Part shown: piece by piece, positions 6,496-6,535 of the stretch
How positions within the stretch are numbered: the first letter of the stretch is position 1
Layout of the letters: every line of letters starts with the position of its first letter
Source of the DNA: JAUVIB01 sp964424545
GTDB taxonomy: Bacteria; Calditrichota; Calditrichia; Calditrichales; Calditrichaceae
Assembly: GCA_964424545.1 (NCBI GenBank)
Contig: CAYRJN010000207.1
Coordinates: 1-6,535, forward strand
DNA: 6,535 nucleotides
Direction of reading: 5' to 3'
Notes under the pieces: generated by a model
Seen by the model: only the letters and a program-made list of their open reading frames with translations
Told to the model about the DNA's origin: nothing
The model's database searches: none
Program-made: the position numbers and the translations under genes

Positions 6496-6535
6496 AGTTT
6501 ACGCTTATTCCATCTATCTTGCAAAACAGAAATAA

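Overview
The window reads as a chromosomal segment of a moderately AT-rich bacterium with a Gram-negative type envelope. It holds a predicted outer-membrane beta-barrel protein, a lipoprotein with a type II signal peptide, a MATE-family inner-membrane transporter and a mercury-detoxification cassette. The phylum cannot be fixed from these genes. The three left-hand genes lack convincing Shine-Dalgarno sequences at normal spacing, while merTP has a textbook one, so the mer cassette may have a different history from its neighbours.

Layout, left to right. 1-1180 (minus) is the 5' part of a MipA/OmpV-like outer-membrane protein gene that runs off the left edge; it carries a second, beta-rich C-terminal region. 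1181-1609 is an AT-rich divergent intergenic region with no convincing gene. 1610-2452 (plus) is a lipoprotein with an FGE-sulfatase (SUMF1) fold that lacks the catalytic cysteines of true formylglycine-generating enzymes. 2660-4027 (plus) is a NorM-like MATE multidrug/cation antiporter. 4129-5769 (minus) is merA, mercuric reductase with an N-terminal heavy-metal (HMA) domain. 5801-6441 (minus) is merTP, a MerT transporter fused to a MerP-like HMA domain, with its reading frame broken by one base inside the HMA domain. A sigma70-like promoter and a strong ribosome-binding site lie just upstream of merTP.

How they work together: merTP and merA form a compact leftward operon with a 31-bp gap. 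MerTP brings Hg(II) through the inner membrane by cysteine relay, and MerA reduces it with NADPH to volatile Hg(0) in the cytoplasm. No mer regulator (MerR or ArsR type) and no merB lie in the window; a regulator could sit beyond the right edge. The MATE gene converges on merA and is not part of the mercury operon. The MipA-like, SUMF1 and MATE genes show no obvious shared pathway beyond being envelope proteins.

No clearly novel multi-gene system is visible. The points most worth a second look are the one-base frame break in merTP at an A5 run, the two-part outer-membrane protein, and the promoter/inverted-repeat arrangement ahead of the mer genes.
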